A DNA stretch of 64,000 nucleotides from Gymnopus androsaceus JB14 (lineage: Eukaryota; Basidiomycota; Agaricomycetes; Agaricales; Omphalotaceae), in contig ML769385.1 of the NCBI GenBank assembly GCA_009733575.1, positions 733,188 to 797,187 on the forward strand. Direction: 5' to 3'. The notes under the pieces were generated by a model. It was not told where the DNA came from and searched no databases. It saw nothing but the letters and a program-made list of their open reading frames with translations. Positions 11,620 through 24,449 of the stretch are shown here, one piece after another; within the stretch, counting starts at the first letter, position 1, and each line of letters begins with the position of its first letter. The position numbers were made by a program, and so were the translations under genes.

Positions 11620-14607
11620 ATGGCTGCAGTGAACATGCAGATGATGCAAGCCAACATGCCTCTTGATTTTCTTCCTCTTCACTCCCATTCTCGGTCAGAC
11701 TCGGTCTCCTCTTCTTCTACCCATTCGTCTTCTTCCCGCCCCCAATCCGCGCATGGTATTCCCAGAATGGGAATGGGTCCTTCTCCAGAAGATATTTATC
11801 GTGCTACTTATCACCTCGGTCAACATAATAACTTGCTTCACGGTGACCCTGTGTGTATCTTTCGTTTTCTCTGCTCTTCTCTTTATTGATCTTTTGTTCT
11901 AGCCAAATCATAATATCACCAATCCTGCTCTCAAGAACACTCTCCGTCCTAGTCATCTCCGTGCCCGGGTCCAGGCTTCCCCCTATCCTCGAGACACAGA
12001 CAGTGTTCATTCTTCCTCGAGCGAAACCGAAGACATTGCAATGTTCCTCGGTTCTGCTCCAGAGTATCATCACAACATGAACATGTATGGTGGTCAACCG
12101 CACACGATGGCTCCTAGTCAAGATGCAATTCATGCAGCTGGAGCTTTTGGCAGGATGACTCTCAACAATGACCAGGCTTTGGAAAAACTGGCTGCCAACG
12201 TCCGTGCAGCTACAACTACTAGTGCTTCAGATAGGGCTAAGCAGATTTTTGTCCAAGCATGGTGCGTCTTGTACTGTTCTCATATGATTTGATAAGCCTC
12301 AGTCTTCATCCAGGCTTACTGCCAACTATGCGCCATATCCCGATGGTAATGTTCCTCGACAAGGTCTCTACTTTTCGTACCGTCGAGTGTGTGACCAATA
12401 CGGGATCCCTCACATAAACACGGCCACCTTGGGAAAAGCCATTCGATTATGTTTTCCGACGATCAAAACTCGCCGTCTTGGGGTTAGAGGAAACAGCAAA
12501 TATCACTGTAAGTGGGATTGTTCATCATGAATCACACAGAATTCTCATCAAAACTCTGATGTTATAGATTGTGGTATACGTCCCGCTACTTCGGCGGAGG
12601 CCGAATGGCTCCAGGATTATATACATAAATCCAACAATCATGCGGGACAGCCTTCAGTAAACGCTGCCCGTCAGGCGCAGGACCAATCAGAGGCCTCTCA
12701 TCGAAGTGAGGATCGATCGGATGAAGATGAAGACGACGCAGACTCTGAAGGACTTCCTTCTGCTGGTGCATCCAAGAGAAATTCCCTCACGCTCTCGGGC
12801 GATACGAAACAACCAGTTTTCTCTCAGGACTTGAGTGATAAAACACCCACTGCCGCCACTTTGCTCCAACAGGCTCAGTCTGCTCACCGCCCTCCGGGCA
12901 GCTTCCCTCCACAAGCTTCCATTCGCAGACATCCCCAGGCCGATTCTACCCTCAGTGTCACATCCCAATCTCCTCCTTCAAGTGGCTCTGTCGAATATCT
13001 CGCCTCTTCGCAGACTGTCTCTGTACGCCAATTCCCTCAGTTCCCATCGATTGAAGAGGCTGTGGGCGCCAATTCCACTTCGCCTCATAGTATTGCGGCA
13101 AGGCAAGTGTGGGGGTGGTTCCAAGATCATCTTGATCTCTTGCTGGAAAACGTTAGATTGTTCCGTTTTGATCAATTCGAGATCAATCTCAGAACGATTC
13201 TGGTCCAGCTTGGGCGGTAACCATCGGGAAATCGTCCATGCTCCCGCCATTGCTGGCCTTATGGCCAAGGCGGATGCAATCGTATACGATGTAAGTATTA
13301 ACTTTTCCAATTTCTCTTGTATCTTAAACTCAAACTTAAACTTTTTGCAGGAAATCTTGGAGATTTTGCGCTCTCAAATGCTTTCTCCCATCCCTTCGGG
13401 ATCGTTGGCTAATCTTCGACAATTTGCGAACAAAATGGAAAAGATATTGCTAGTGGCTTTAAATGATTACGGCAACACTTTTGTGGAACCGAAGGTGGAA
13501 CTGGGGGCAAGATTTGGACATCTCGTCTGTAAGTGATTTACCCATTCTAGGGTTGTTCAGCAATCCGCTCAAACTTCTGCTAGTGCGATTTTTGGACATC
13601 TATCAAGTCACTCAGGCCTTAAACACGGTTCTTACCAACCAGAAGCAGTTGTCTGAGATGCGAAGGTCCTGGCAAAAGGTGGATTTTGAATCTGTTAGGA
13701 ACCAATCTGCGCTGGTGTGTAACTGCCGTCATGAGGATTTGGTGCAGCTGTTGGAAGTCGAGTTTGTGACTCTGATGGACAGCCTTCCCAAAGAGCAGCG
13801 AGCCTGTGCGAGAAGTCATGAGTTGGGCAGACAAATGCTGCGAGAGGTTGATGGGCAGCAGTCGTGCGGGTCATGGTGGTGAGGAAAGGAGTACTATGAG
13901 CTCGCGGAGCGTCCTTATTCGTTGGGGTTATGTTACAAGTCAGGTTATGAGGGACTTGGTAAGCCATCTAGTCACCATACGCCTCCATACTTTGATTCAA
14001 ACCGGATTTCCACAGACGATCCGAAGTGACCCAGCTTTCGGGGCCTTTCAAATTTTGAAACTGTTTTTGGAGTAAGTACCTCAAGTGCCTTTTACACTCG
14101 TTTGTGCTCATCGCGATTCCTATGCTTAGCGATTGGATCGCAGTCAACGTACTACGAAGTGTGGCCCTTTCAACAAATTCAGTCGCTGCATCGGTTGAGC
14201 CGGTGATGCAACAACAATTCTTTTCATTGTCGCCAATGGTTGGGCAAGAGAGTTTCAATACGATGGACGTAAGGCCACAACATCTTATGGCTAATACCCC
14301 CACGACGTCTAGCATGCTCGCTGCTCTCCAAAACGATCCTTTCCCGGCAGGTTCCTTAGATCCATCTGCGTCATCCTTTAATTCCGACGCCTATGGATCT
14401 CTTTCTTACATGGATACTTCTTCGTCTCAGGAGAACCCTTTACCAAACGTCCCAGCCGATCTTTCTTTTCCTGATTTCTCAAGCTCTGGAAACGGCTTCG
14501 ATGTTCCGGGTACGTTCTCTCAAGACATGGGGATGGCTGCATCTGCGACACCCGGCAGCGAACCAGAACATACCAGCGATTCGGAAGGGGTGGTGAAAAC
14601 AGAGTAG
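11620..14607 (+). CDS. RFX-family winged-helix transcription factor (reading frame broken twice)
   Basis: Nuclear DNA-binding regulator of the Rfx1/Crt1/Sak1 family, often a repressor of DNA-damage or cell-cycle genes in fungi. Ser-rich N terminus from ATG 11620. The RFX winged helix lies at about 12310-12560: YRRVCDQYGI, INTATLGKAIRLCFP, KTRRLGVRGNSKYHYCGI. The conserved extended domain follows (HREIVHAPAIAGLMAKADAI, LANLRQFANKMEKILLVAL, SRSVLIRWGYVTSQVMRDL, DDWIAVNVLRSVALSTNS), then an acidic Ser-rich tail ending TAG 14605-14607. Two places change frame inside conserved blocks, near 13195-13197 and 13798-13801, each needing one base less. No intron with usable splice sites explains either. 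Sequence errors or a decaying allele are both possible. Confidence 0.9.
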
Positions 14608-15005
14608 ATGAAGCGCACATACGTATGTAGACTGCTCTTTTGGATTTTCTTTTCCTTGTCTATGCTTTGGGTCGTTGTGTTGCGATTATTACCTTAAATT
14701 CTAATAACTTTTCGACTTACTTATCTGCTTTTGCGATTTTGTTTTGCTTCTTGCGATCCCTGAACTCGATTTACCCTGTATTTCATACCTCCTGCTCCCC
14801 AATCATACCTCGTCGGTACGCTCTTTAATCTGTAGTTTGTTAACTATATGAAAATTGTCTTTCAAAGTTTGCGATGCCACCATCACAGCATCTGTTAGTA
14901 AGTTAATAGTAACGCTTTTTAGATCTTCGAAATCAGAACATAGTTTACACACGCCGCTATATATCACGTCAGCCAGTTCTTTGGCTCTTTACTATTACTA
15001 AACCG
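14608..15005 (+). promoter_or_regulatory. RFX 3' flank and AMPK beta promoter
   Basis: The stretch holds the 3' end of the RFX transcript (T-rich) and the promoter of the next gene. A TATATAT word at 14958-14964 sits 42-48 bp before the AMPK beta start codon. No other feature seen. Confidence 0.4.
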
Positions 15006-16583
15006 ATGGGCAATAATAACTCCAAGCCACTTCCTACGCCGAGCTCCAGTGGCAACAGACCCGTGTCCCAAACCAAAAAGCTGCCCAGAGGGCGTTCTCT
15101 GGATCTCCCTGATCTCATGCAGCCTGGCACACAGTACCAAACGCGATCGCAGCCCTTGGAAATACCCACTAGATCAACAGAGAATTCGAGAAATGAATTC
15201 CGTCAACCACAGCCTAATCATGAACTCGACAAGAGGCTCGGTAAACGCGTTCAGAGACAAGCTGATGTTGAAACCCCAGCTGCTTCAGCTTCACCATCCG
15301 ATACCTTCCTTCCAACTGCTCCGGCTCCAACGAGGAATGCAACTGCAACTTCAATTCTTGAAGAGGGTTCAAATATTATTCGCTCATCGATACCGATGCT
15401 CCTTCACTTGACACATACTGCTGCAATCCCAGAAAAAATCGAACCTGTTCCTGGGCACAGGCACATCGAGCAAAAGATCTACTGGCGAGGGGGCGGGTCT
15501 TCTGTTGTTCTCACTTCCGACAGTGCAAGTGTTCAGACAATAATGGATAGAGAGTAAGTTGTGAATTTTTGTTTTTCGTTTCCTTATCTCATCTCTCGCC
15601 TACTAGATCCCTTACGACATTCTCGACCACAGTACCCTTCTTACCGGGCACCCATGATGTCCGTTTTACAGTCGATGGCGAGTTGCGCATAGCAGACGAC
15701 CTCCAAAGTGCTGTTAATGATCAAGGCATCCTCGTCAACTACATCATTGTAGACTCTCAGGACCACACCACTTCTCCTGCTCGAACCCACTCCCCTCCGA
15801 CGATTGTCAATTCCCAGACTGCCTTTGAGGGCGGCATTTTTGCCAATCTCGCTCAACTCAGTCTTGGACGTAGTTTCTGGAGTGGAAGCTCAGATGCTGA
15901 TGGTCACGATCCAGACTCTTCTGATGCCTTTGCTCATTATGCCCCGCAATGGACGACGGAAATTCCCTTGGAGCTCATACAAGCTGCGAAGGAAGAAGAG
16001 GTGTATGTAGCTTATGCTGATGCCTTTGCTCAGCAAAACGAGATGCGCCATCGTTCTGGGGATACTCGACATGTCGAGCAAGGGTTTGTGCCATTGCCGA
16101 ATATCCCTCCTGCTCCGTGCCTCCCCAGATATCTTGAAAAAGTCATTCTGAAATCAAAATCTTGCTCAGTCGGTGCAAGGCTCGCATGACCGACGCAGGG
16201 ACAGAGAGAAGCAGAGTATGCGGGACAAAGACAGGGCCGGGGATAGAGAGTCTAAGAATGTGCATCTCACAAACTCTTGTTTCTTAGGTGGTCCATTACC
16301 GGTGACCACTGCCAGTGGTACGGATGTTACCAATGGTGCTAGACTTTCGTATGAACGGATGGTTCCTGTCATGGAGGCCTTAGAGGAACCGCCGTCCTCT
16401 AGTGAAGCTGCTGCATTGAACCTCGCTGCCATTTCCGACGACTCTTCTGTACTCACTGTTCCATCTCATGCCGTGCTCAATCATCTCAGCACAAGCGCGA
16501 TCAAGGACGGCGTTCTTGCTGTCGCGACTACAGTGAGATACAAACAGAAGTATGGCACCCTGATCTATTTCAAGAGCGCTTAG
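15006..16583 (+). CDS. SNF1/AMP-activated protein kinase beta subunit
   Basis: Scaffold subunit of the SNF1/AMPK energy-sensing kinase. The start MGNNNSKP fits an N-myristoylation signal. After a disordered region comes a CBM48-type glycogen-binding module (QKIYWRGGGSSVVLTS, then across an intron FLPGTHDVRFTVDGEL). The C-terminal ASC domain reads WTTEIPLELIQ, PPAPCLPRYLEKVIL and finally LTVPSHAVLNHLSTSAIKDG plus VRYKQKYGTLIYFKSA, ending TAG at 16581-16583. Between the two parts of the ASC domain sits a DR/ER-rich insert. The frame slips by one base near 16161-16166, just after the EKVIL block; no usable intron spans it. Stop, length and both domains otherwise match the family. Confidence 0.9.
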
Positions 16584-16977
16584 ACGGTGGACGTTGTTCT
16601 TTTCTTGCTTGCTGTGACCGAACTATGCATTTCTCTGCACTTTAGACCCGTCTCGGTGATCTGTCGACTGATAGTTCTCTTTCTTCGCCTTGTACAGTAT
16701 CTATTGATTTTGGCGACCTCCTTATACCATTTTATTTATGTAGCATATAGAATTCCATACTTTTGTACCTCTACAGTGACATTTTATAGAGAAAGTTGTT
16801 TTTTTTTTTCGTTCACTCAGGTCAGACTTGCAATTCTACCGGATTCAACACAGCGACAAGGAGTGTACATAATTTTGAGGTATAAAAGGAAGTGAAAGAG
16901 TAGTATGTGAACAACATGCCATGTTTTTTTCCATGCGTAAATCCAGCCATGCGAAGAAACCCCCTCAATCCATAACC
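16584..16977. other. Convergent 3' flanks (AMPK beta / BFR1)
   Basis: Shared 3' region of two converging genes. It contains a run of about 13 T at 16798-16810. Nothing coding is supported; a short plus-strand open frame here is rich in hydrophobic codons from the T-rich composition. Confidence 0.4.
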
Positions 16978-18751
16978 TCACGACTCGGATGCAACTTCAG
17001 TCTCATTGACAACCTCAAGCTTGTCAACTACTTCGTCGCTTGGCACTGCAAGCGATGTGGGCCCAGTCGCGCTGGGAGTGGGAGCTGGGTCTGAGGGTAA
17101 CTCACCTCCGCCGTTTGGAGGGGTCACATCGTCGACAGATTCGGGAGACTTGACGTCTTTGCTTAAGCCAGTGAGTCGTTGAATCTCAGCCTCGGCTTTA
17201 GCAATGTTCGCCGCTGTCTGGCGGGCCTGGTTGGCCTCGAACCACTCCTTTTTCGTTTTGAGATTTTCAACGACGCGGGGGATATCCGCGCTCGATGTAG
17301 GAGGAGGGATGGAGAAGTTGAGAAGGGCAGAAAGGGTGGCGAAGGGAAGGTTGAGCTGTGAGGAGCTCTCGGCCGTACCGTTGGGCTTTGGTGCGGTTTT
17401 CTTTCCCTTGCCCTTTCCTTTACCGACAAAGTACGCGTCGTCGTCATCCCCCTTCTTTTTCCGCACAACCGAGCCTTCCGGCGCCCCTTCGACCTTTCGC
17501 AGCTCCAGCTTGGCAACACCGGCCAACTCCTGCTTCTCAAGCAGGGGTGTGCTCTTCAATGTGACGTTTCCGCTTGTATTTCCGGACAAGGAGTCGATGA
17601 GGGTTTGACAATCCTCAATCTGTGCCTGGTACGCTGGTGCCTCCGCCTCTTCCCTCAACCGTTCCGCGGTCTCCGTCTTTTTCTGCAGTTCCTCTGCAGC
17701 CCTTTGAGTACGAATTCTCTCCTGTCGACGGGTTCGGTCCTCGTTAACCTTGGTCCAGTAACGATCATTTGCCTCGCGGAAGTTCTGAGTAGACTCGCGC
17801 CTCTCGTTGTACAGAACGTTGGCCTGAGCCTGCAGGGCGTCCCGCTCCTCAAAGAGTTTTGACCGGTTGGAGTACAAAGCGTCCTCCTCCTTTTTCAACT
17901 CATCAAGCTGCTCCTTAATCTTGTTGTACCGCTCCGACGTCGCTATAGCTTCAGGATCGCTGAGCTGCTTCCTGAGCTCATCGACAGCGGCGCGGTCAGC
18001 GTCGATGGAGTCTTGATCGCTTTGGAAGGCATCGAGAGTGCGACGGTTACGCTTGCACGAAGTAATTTCGGCGAGAGCACGTTTTTCGTCGGCGAGTTTT
18101 AGGCTTCCAGAGTCGACTTGCTTTTCCAAATTCCTGTGAGAATGATACTTGAGGATCATGAAGGAAAGAGAATGTAGAGTACATACTTGATATGTGCGTC
18201 GAGCTCAGCTACGGATTTGAAGGGAATTTTGGACTTGGCGGCCTGCAAGTCCTTGACCTGTGAAGAGGTTAGATGAGAAACAAGCGAACAGAATGAATGT
18301 ATACCTTCTTCCGGATAGACTCATCATAAGCGTTTACCTGTTCCATAACTTTGGTCCTAGAAGCCTTGTTCGTGGACTGCTTTCCACGAATCTCGTCGAG
18401 TTCAGCTTTCAGGGCATTCCGTCGCTCATTCCCAGCTCCGCCCTTGGTAGCGATAGAAATTTTCTCCTTTACAGTCGACTAGAGAACTTATGAGTTGTAG
18501 AGTACTTCGACGCTGGAATGAAATTGACGTACAATTTTAACCTGAAGAGCATCGATTTCGCCTTTGATTCTTTCCTGTTCAGCGTCGTAGAGTTTCTTGT
18601 CTGGCTTACCGCCAGTGAGAACCTCGGGCGTGTCCTTCTTTTCGCTGGCAGCAACCGAAACCGGAGTAGTAGTACCGTTTGTAGAGGCTGCAGAAGGTTT
18701 TCCTTTAGCTGCAGAACCGTTAGCAGGCTTGGACTTTGCAGCAGGAGCCAT
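16978..18751 (-). CDS. BFR1: Bfr1-like nuclear segregation / mRNP protein
   Basis: Coiled-coil protein of the Bfr1 family, which in yeast binds mRNPs at the ER and affects secretion and chromosome segregation. Start ATG 18751 (MAPAAKSKPANGS) after a basic Ala/Lys-rich leader; stop TGA at 16978. Conserved stretches include DKKLYDAEQERIKGEIDAL and, after three short introns, long charged heptads such as RYNKIKEQLDELKKEEDALY and NDRYWTKVNEDRTRRQERIR. The C-terminal quarter is Pro/Ser-rich with a KGKGKGKK patch. Length and the single long 3' exon agree with fungal homologues. Convergent with AMPK beta and followed upstream by NHP2 on the same strand. Confidence 0.88.
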
Positions 18752-18906
18752 TTACAGGGAGTAAGAGAGCGAAAGAATTAATGGGAACGATGAAGGTAAG
18801 AGCAAGAAATGTAATGCGTGAGATCATCCGACTTTGACACGTTAAGGAAGTAAAATAGCGGGCCGAGGACACAAATAAATTTTCACCAAGTCGAAACTAG
18901 GATTTA

Positions 18907-19639
18907 CTAAAATACAATCTGGGTATCCATTTTCTCTACCTCTCTGTAGCATTCGTCGTAGAGCTCCCTGTAATCATCATCCTTCTCCTCTGTGCCCTCT
19001 TTCCGTTTTGTCTTTTTCTTTTGGTCAGGACATATCATCACGCAGCTCGTCGGTCGCTTCGTTGAGCTTGCGAACCCTAGCTCCTCCTTGGATGTAACAA
19101 ATACGTATGGAATCTGAGCCTCTTCGCTGAGCACAGGTAAATGTGAAATGATGTCGATAGGGCTGATGTCGGCGGCAAGAATCAGCAGCCTGAAGCGAGC
19201 CAGTTATTGATCAGAAGAGCAAGGAGAAAAAAGCATATACGCACCCTTTTTCACCTTTGCGAATACCTTTTACGACTTCCTTGACGCCTCTCTTTACTTG
19301 ACGGGCTTTGGAAGCTACGCGAAAGAGTTAGAGACACGCGATAATACGAGGAATGCAGTCTACCTTTTTTGATAGTCTTGTTCAGTTTCTTTAACAGTTT
19401 CTTCTGCGCAAGAGGCTGGGCTAGCGGAGAAAGATCTTCAATCGGAATAACAACTTCTGCTCTTTCTTTTTTAGCCTTTTTTGGAGACTGTTGAATTATC
19501 AGTAACAAAAGGCAGTCACAAGACTTGGACAACGTGCCTTGCTGCTGCCATCTTCCATTTCTACATCTTCCCCGTCAGCACCATTCTCCTCAGCTTGCTT
19601 TCTCTTCTTGTCTTTTTTCTCGCTCTTGTCTCCGGCCAT
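18907..19639 (-). CDS. NHP2: H/ACA ribonucleoprotein subunit Nhp2
   Basis: L7Ae-family protein of H/ACA snoRNPs, which guide pseudouridylation in the nucleolus. Start ATG 19639 (MAGDKSEKKDKKRKQ), stop TAG at 18907. The order of segments is that of Nhp2: acidic/basic leader, LSPLAQPLAQKKLLKKLNK, KARQVKRGVKEVVKGIRKG, LILAADISPIDIISHLPVL, IPYVFVTSKEELG and a C-terminal tail. Five exons. The first intron (19537-19488) uses a GC donor, AAG|GCACGT; no GT donor nearby keeps the frame. Divergent from the PXB-PX gene with 137 bp between start codons. Confidence 0.9.
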
Positions 19640-19664
19640 GGGAATTGAAAAAGAAAAGAACTAG

Positions 19665-19672
19665 GCGCGCGC
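19665..19672. promoter_or_regulatory. GCGCGCGC element in divergent promoter
   Basis: An 8 bp CpG alternation 26-33 bp before the NHP2 start codon, within the 137 bp spacer shared with the PXB-PX gene. The same word sits at similar distance before two other minus-strand starts (31472-31479 and 47236-47242). A regulatory role is inferred from position only. Confidence 0.35.
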
Positions 19673-19776
19673 TAGTTGCATGCCGTGCCGCAGTATAATG
19701 TCATCGATAATTAGATTAGATTAGAGCTTGGTTAATAAGTGTCATCATCATCTTGTCCTCCTCATCGTCGACAGCG

Positions 19777-22700
19777 ATGACGGACACTTCTACACCGCCT
19801 ACTCGTCCACTTCGTCCGACTCGCACCGCGCCTCTTCCTCCAGACGTTTCCCCTGCAGAAATTCCTCGAACTTCGTCTCCCGAAAGCAAGCCTTTAGACC
19901 AAGATCCAGACCCTCATCCTGCTGAAGAGGTCCTTACGCCTCTTCGCGCACATTATCTCAAGAAATCTCTAATCCAGCTCGAATTCGAGCGTGAACTTGA
20001 TGATATCACTACCTCGGCTCCAAATAATGTTTCTACCTTTTCATACCTAGGTCCTCCCTTTAATCCTCCTCCAAAGGAGGCCCCACCCATCGATCTACCA
20101 TTTTTGCGATTCATGTTTCGACAGTTTGTTCTTACATTTCCCTTCATGGCTTCAGCACCCAGCAACTTTTATTCCGACAAGCTTCAACCCTTCATGGGCG
20201 CAATGTTCTCCCGTAATCTCACTGCTGGTTCTGTCTTTGACGACAGTGACGAGGGCGATCAATCGAGTACTCGATTGAGTGTCCTTGCACGTTTAGAACG
20301 GAACCTCTCGCTTTTTGTAGGGGCCGCCACGAAACTGGTCGAAGACGAGGAAGTTGTTCGTCTTAATCAGTCGGATCTTGATCACTTGGAAGACTTGGCG
20401 AAAAAGAGGGAGGCGCGGAATTTGAAGCACAAGGATATTTTCGAGGTGAATATTGTCAGTGTCAGGACTGTCGTTGACAAGGGCCGAGTCCGAAGTAGAG
20501 CCCATGAGGTCAGGACTTTCTCTCTCTCATTCTTTGGAATTATCTCAAATGCTCTTAGGAATTCATCATACGAACTCGGAGGTCCGACCAACAAGACTTG
20601 TTCGTTTCCAGAAGATATGGGGACTTTAAAACACTGGCCAATGAAGTCCGTGTCAAACATCATTCTCTGAAGACGTTAACCTGATGTCCAGAATGTATAT
20701 AGCTGCGGAAAGCACATCCCCAGGAAGATGTAAGCCCACCGCCTGCCAAGGATCGGACTACGGTCAATCTACCGTCTTCAACATCGCCCTTGAGTCCATC
20801 GTTCGCGCAGCAATCTTATGAAGCAGACTACCCGGAATCTCCTGCTTATCAGCACTCGAACAATCCTTCTCGGCTCGCGAGGGAGAAGAACCGCCTCACT
20901 TTGAGAGCTTATTTACATTCCTTGTTATCATCTCCTACAATTGCCTCTTCTCCAGTCCTGAGATCATTCCTCTTGTCAGGAACGACGTCTCTTAGCCAGG
21001 AAGAGTTGGAAGATGCTCAATGGCGGGAGGAGGCAGACCGGATGCGGGAGGAGGCACGAAAGAGGTTTGCGCGAGAGATTGCTTCTCGCGTCGACAGCCT
21101 TCGGGGTGCCGTGAAAGATATGAAGGGTGACATTATGGGCCCAGGCAAGTTTGCGTACGTGTTACTTACAAATTTAAAGCTCACATCGCTCATTGCAGAT
21201 GGACTCACGCATGTCTTTGCCACCATCAAGGAGACCCCCAACGTACGCGATCTTCCCCCCAATTACCACGCTGTCCTTGAGTGGGCTCGAATATCGTGAG
21301 CCCTCACTATTTCCTACATCTCATTTGTATACTGATTACACGTACGGATATGTTTAGGCTAGCTTCCACGGTGTTTCAACAGCTAGTCGCCTCGGATAAT
21401 TCTTCACAAACGTTCGCAAGCTTGAAGCGTCTTCATGGGTTAATGCCATATTTTATGATGAAAGCTGCACTCAAGATTAGCAATCCTATGGGCATGATTC
21501 GAAGTATGTATGTCACAATTTTGATAATTCAATCTACTTATTCTGCTGCTCAGCTCTCTTGGATCTATTTCTTGCGCAGCCTTTCGGAGGGAAAAGTCTG
21601 CTACAAAGGTCTCCGTCTCTATCATGTTTGGTGCTACAATCACTCAACATCTCTTAGGATGTTTACAGGATCTTTGACCGAGGAAGTTAAAGCACTCGAG
21701 GAAGATATCGAGGCTGTCAAAGCCAAGGTCGACGATCCCGTATTATGCGAGAAGATTAAGCGTTTTGTCGACGCTCCTAGGGAGATTCAAGATACTTTTA
21801 AAGCTGATGCTGGTGAGTCTTTTGCAGATCGTCCCGACATTCCCAGATCTGATCCGCCTTCTTAGTCGCCGAGAACCACAATCTCCTGACGGTCGTCTTA
21901 CGGTCGGGCGAAGAGCCTGTTCTCTCTAGGGCCCAGCTTCATCGAGTGGCCAAGGCGCATCGGGCACACGCGGCGTATATGAAGCATCGGGAGGCTTTGG
22001 ATGATTCAGACGATGATGATGGACCACAAGACGATGATGCTTGGTTGTATGAGGACTTGAAGGTGCTTGGACACCTGTACTCGCGCTTGAAGGACCGAGA
22101 GCAATTGATTGCATTGATTTTCGAAGTGAGTTGCTTTACCCGAAGCTGGGTCGCCGCTCAAACGACCTTTATGCTAGGGCTTTACCTCCGAGTTGCTGAA
22201 GGATATCATAACGATATTCTACTCCCCTCTAGCACAAGTTTACCGGGCGGCTAGTATAGCCGATTCTATTGGTGATCTTCAGAGCTTTATCAATGACCTT
22301 ATCAAGACGGTGGAGCAGAGCGAAGATTGTACGCATAGTAAAATTTGTTTTGTCGAATTGTTCTGACTGGTTGGTCGTCCACAGTGACTCAGGAGGATCC
22401 AAACCGTACCGTGCAAGCTTTCATTGACCTCATACAGCGACACGAGCAGTCTTTCTACAGCTTTGTTCACAAGGTGCATTCAAAGGGCGAGGGGCTGTTC
22501 GACAGTCTAATGCGCTGGATCGAGCTATTTCTCACCTACATGCGCGAAGGATTTGGCCAGCCACTCAGTCTCGAGTTTCTACTTCCTCACAAGGGCGCGG
22601 AAAGGGCAGAGATTTTAGCAGAAGTGGATAAGGTGGCTTTGTACCACTACAAGCTGAAACTTTTATATGAAGACAAGCTAAGACGGCGGTTTGGTCGAAG

Positions 22701-23533
22701 TCAAGCCCAAGGAGATGCGGACGCTGAAGATCAGGCAACGAAGGCGCTGGTTGATGGTGTGGTGGGAGAAATCAGCTTTGGGGATCTCATTCAAGGTGAT
22801 GCAGACGACTTGGCTGCCGAAGACGCAGATGAGGAAAGCGGTGAAGAAGACGAAGAGGAATATGAATCATCGAGTGAATACGAAACTGGTTCGTCAGAGA
22901 CGGACTCTGATAGTGAAGAAAGTGAAGAAGCTTCACCTCCACCTCCACCTCCACCCCCGAAATCTGCAACTAATGATCTACGACGTTCGCGTACATCCGC
23001 TACGCAGGCGCCTTCATCACGCTCTTCGAACACGAGAGCTGGTAGCCGGCCACCCGAAGTGCGCCGTCCTCGTCATGATTCATTCCCTTTGAAGACTTCA
23101 CGCTCGATGACTGCAATGAACCAACACCCTCGACACAGTCACGATATATCGAATGCTCCGCCCGTCCCCGCTCTACCTAGAAATCCTCATCTTATTGCTT
23201 TATCCAAACCACTACCACCTAGTCCCTCACCACATTCATCTACCGAACGCTTTGAACAACAACAGAACCATCTAGACCTTCCATAGACTCTAACTCTCGT
23301 CCAGAAAAAACGAAGAAGCGCAGGACGAAAGGCAAGCAGGTACTGAAACCACCAGAGTTGAGCGTGTATACCGACGTTGGTGCCAGTATTCAAAGAGATG
23401 GTGAGCCCTTTGTTTGCATTCACCTCCCTTCCGAGTATGACCCACTAAATGATGCATTTCAGATGCGCCCTCTTCTACGTCCACGACAGAGAACACGGAC
23501 TTTGACGCCTTCTCCTCCCCGCTCATGATTTAA
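19777..23533 (+). CDS. PXB-PX-DUF3818 lipid-binding protein
   Basis: Peripheral membrane protein of the fungal YPR097W (Lec1) type: PX-associated domain, PX phosphoinositide-binding domain, then a long DUF3818 helical domain. Start ATG 19777 (MTDTSTPPTRPLRP). The PXB part includes YLKKSLIQLEFERELDDI; the PX part, spread over several exons, reads FVSRRYGDFKTLANELRKAHP. DUF3818 blocks include DGLTHVFATIKETPNVRDLP, QRMFTGSL and DPNRTVQAFIDLIQRHEQSF. An acidic stretch and a Pro-rich tail follow. One intron (21145-21198) has a GC donor, CAG|GCAAGT, is 54 nt long and fully open, so retention would add 18 residues. Near 23268 the frame changes; a 65 nt intron with a weak GTCCCT donor or a one-base error would restore it to the end at TAA 23531-23533. 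Confidence 0.85.
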
Positions 23534-23755
23534 AGACTAATTTTGCGATGCGATGGGACTTGCAATTATGTATGATTTTGTATTCGTTACCGTGACGTTT
23601 TAAATTGCCCAGCTACTGCTATACATGTATCGTATAATATTGAATCTGGACCAGAATAGGATCGTGTACTTATGACTTGTATACGATCGGTCAAAGCGTA
23701 AGTGATCGCGCTCTTCCCAAACCATCTCGCGCTTCTGCCTCTTGCGACTTTGACC

Positions 23756-24424
23756 ATGTCGGCCTCGACTTCTATGGTGGGGATAACTTCCAACCATAAC
23801 AGCCAATCGATGACAATGCAAGCGGATCAGAATTCTATCCAATTATTCAAGCATAATATTCAGGTCATCCTTGAAAACGTGCTGAGCTTGCAGAATGTAG
23901 CGAGGAACACTTTGCTTGGAATGTGAGTACTCGTATCTGGAATCCGACGGTGTTTTAACAATGTAAAACTTGATACAGCCAAAATGCGTATCATCCAGGA
24001 AGCTCGCCTACTCAGACCGAAGGTTTGTTGTTCTTCCTTTTCAAATCTACCACAGGCGAATGTATTTTTGTATAGCCAACATCGTAGCTTTGAAGCAGAA
24101 TCTGGAAATACTTGCCGATCTGAGGTGCGTCTACGTTCGCATCCATTCGTTCCATCGACCGACGAAAACATGTCCAGCGTTCATACAGGCGTTGGAGCGC
24201 TCCCTTTACTTCCTTTCCCCCCCGTTCCAACACATACCCATCCAAATTCATTACACGACCCGTCATCTTCTGCAGAAGAAAGCGCAGTTCCTTCGGAAGC
24301 GCAAATGATAACTGACACGGATCGCTCCATTCAAATATTGTTCGAGAGATTAAAGAGGGTGCAGGAAAGTGCAGGGACTGTTGCAAATTTACTTCAAGCT
24401 CCTACAACTAACGTTACACAGTAA
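23756..24424 (+). CDS. Small coiled-coil protein, unknown
   Basis: Not identified with confidence. Four exons read from ATG 23756 (MSASTSMVGITSNHNSQ) to TAA 24422-24424, about 165 residues. Two helical stretches (LFKHNIQVILENVLSLQNV and IVALKQNLEILADL) flank a short loop; after a Pro/His-rich spacer comes a third helix (SIQILFERLKRVQESAGTV). The helix-loop-helix size and composition recall small Mediator-type subunits, but I see no diagnostic motif, so this is only a suggestion. Introns all have clean GT-AG ends. It converges on SPB4, with 25 bp between the two stop codons. Confidence 0.6.
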
Positions 24425-24449
24425 AAGTACTTGTAGTACTAAAAAGCAT

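Noticed and set aside
16798..16810. Run of about 13 T as a possible terminator or retroposon tail
   Set aside because: It lies between two convergent genes with no target-site duplication or element nearby; a simple poly-T tract is sufficient.
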